This document shows positions 63,951 through 64,000 of a DNA stretch of 64,000 nucleotides, piece by piece. Both the position numbers and the translations under genes were made by a program. Location of the stretch: NCBI RefSeq assembly GCF_040412425.1, contig NC_089783.1:44019125-44083124 (forward strand), in the 5' to 3' direction. Every line of letters begins with the position of its first letter. Positions within the stretch are counted from its first letter, which is position 1. This DNA is from Macrobrachium rosenbergii (taxonomy: Eukaryota; Arthropoda; Malacostraca; Decapoda; Palaemonidae). The notes under the pieces were generated by a model that saw only the letters and a program-made list of their open reading frames with translations, searched no databases and had not been told where the DNA came from.

Positions 63951-63953
<3 letters not shown>
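62585..63953. other. No gene seen
   Basis: Unassigned sequence with an interrupted (CA)n at about 63414-63449. A CpG-richer stretch with GCGCGAG and TGTGCG strings lies at 63530-63660. Confidence 0.4.

Positions 63954-64000
<47 letters not shown>
63954..64000. repeat. (CT)n microsatellite, cut by the window end
   Basis: At least 23 CT repeats, continuing beyond the window. Confidence 0.97.

Overview
This window reads as nuclear DNA from a decapod crustacean, most likely a caridean shrimp of the Macrobrachium type. I infer this from three things: very dense, long CT/GA, AT and ATT microsatellites; retroposon sequences I recognise as common in decapod genomic and cDNA entries; and a hairpin-rich dispersed element I associate with Macrobrachium. 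There are no operons, no Shine-Dalgarno signals and no compact genes. Nearly all long open frames are translations of simple repeats (Ser-Leu or Arg-Glu from CT/GA, Tyr-Ile from AT, poly-Asn or poly-Tyr from AAT/ATT). No complete host gene is visible, so the window is probably intergenic or lies in long introns.

Layout. 1-7.4 kb: minisatellites, CT arrays, one tRNA-derived SINE and the first full copy of the dispersed hairpin element. 7.4-13.7 kb: AT arrays, decayed LINE fragments on both strands, a SINE with a duplicated tail, a possible recursive-splice site near 11.86 kb and a second hairpin-element copy. 13.7-30 kb: mostly unassigned AT-rich sequence with CT/AT arrays, a third hairpin-element copy near 21.2 kb and one candidate coding exon near 22.2 kb. 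30-40 kb: a LINE 3' end (minus strand) and further SINE and microsatellite units. 40.3-41.7 kb: a complete but inactivated Tc1/mariner-type transposon with a DD37E-like triad, sitting inside an (AT)n array. 44-48.7 kb: two composite minisatellite/microsatellite arrays, the fourth hairpin-element copy and nested SINEs. 50.3-51.9 kb: an old duplicate of part of 44.8-47.5 kb, then a SINE with a 14-bp target-site duplication. 53-57.5 kb: AAT-tailed retroposon, palindromic microsatellites, another LINE remnant and a Penelope-like GIY-YIG endonuclease fragment. 58-64 kb: mostly unassigned, with a well-spaced TATA/Inr core promoter near 61.17 kb and a near-perfect inverted repeat of about 390 bp centred at 62,387.

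How the parts relate: the window is shaped by retroposition and by microsatellite growth on or beside transposable elements. SINE heads abut CT/GA arrays, the mariner sits inside an AT array, the Penelope-like fragment ends at one, and AAT arrays form retroposon tails. Host content is limited to one candidate exon, two weaker exon starts, one or two possible recursive-splice sites and one core promoter. I found no convincing new biological system. The strongest unexplained structures are the 62.19-62.58 kb palindrome, the composite arrays at 44-45.8 kb and the duplicated block whose two copies differ by insertions.
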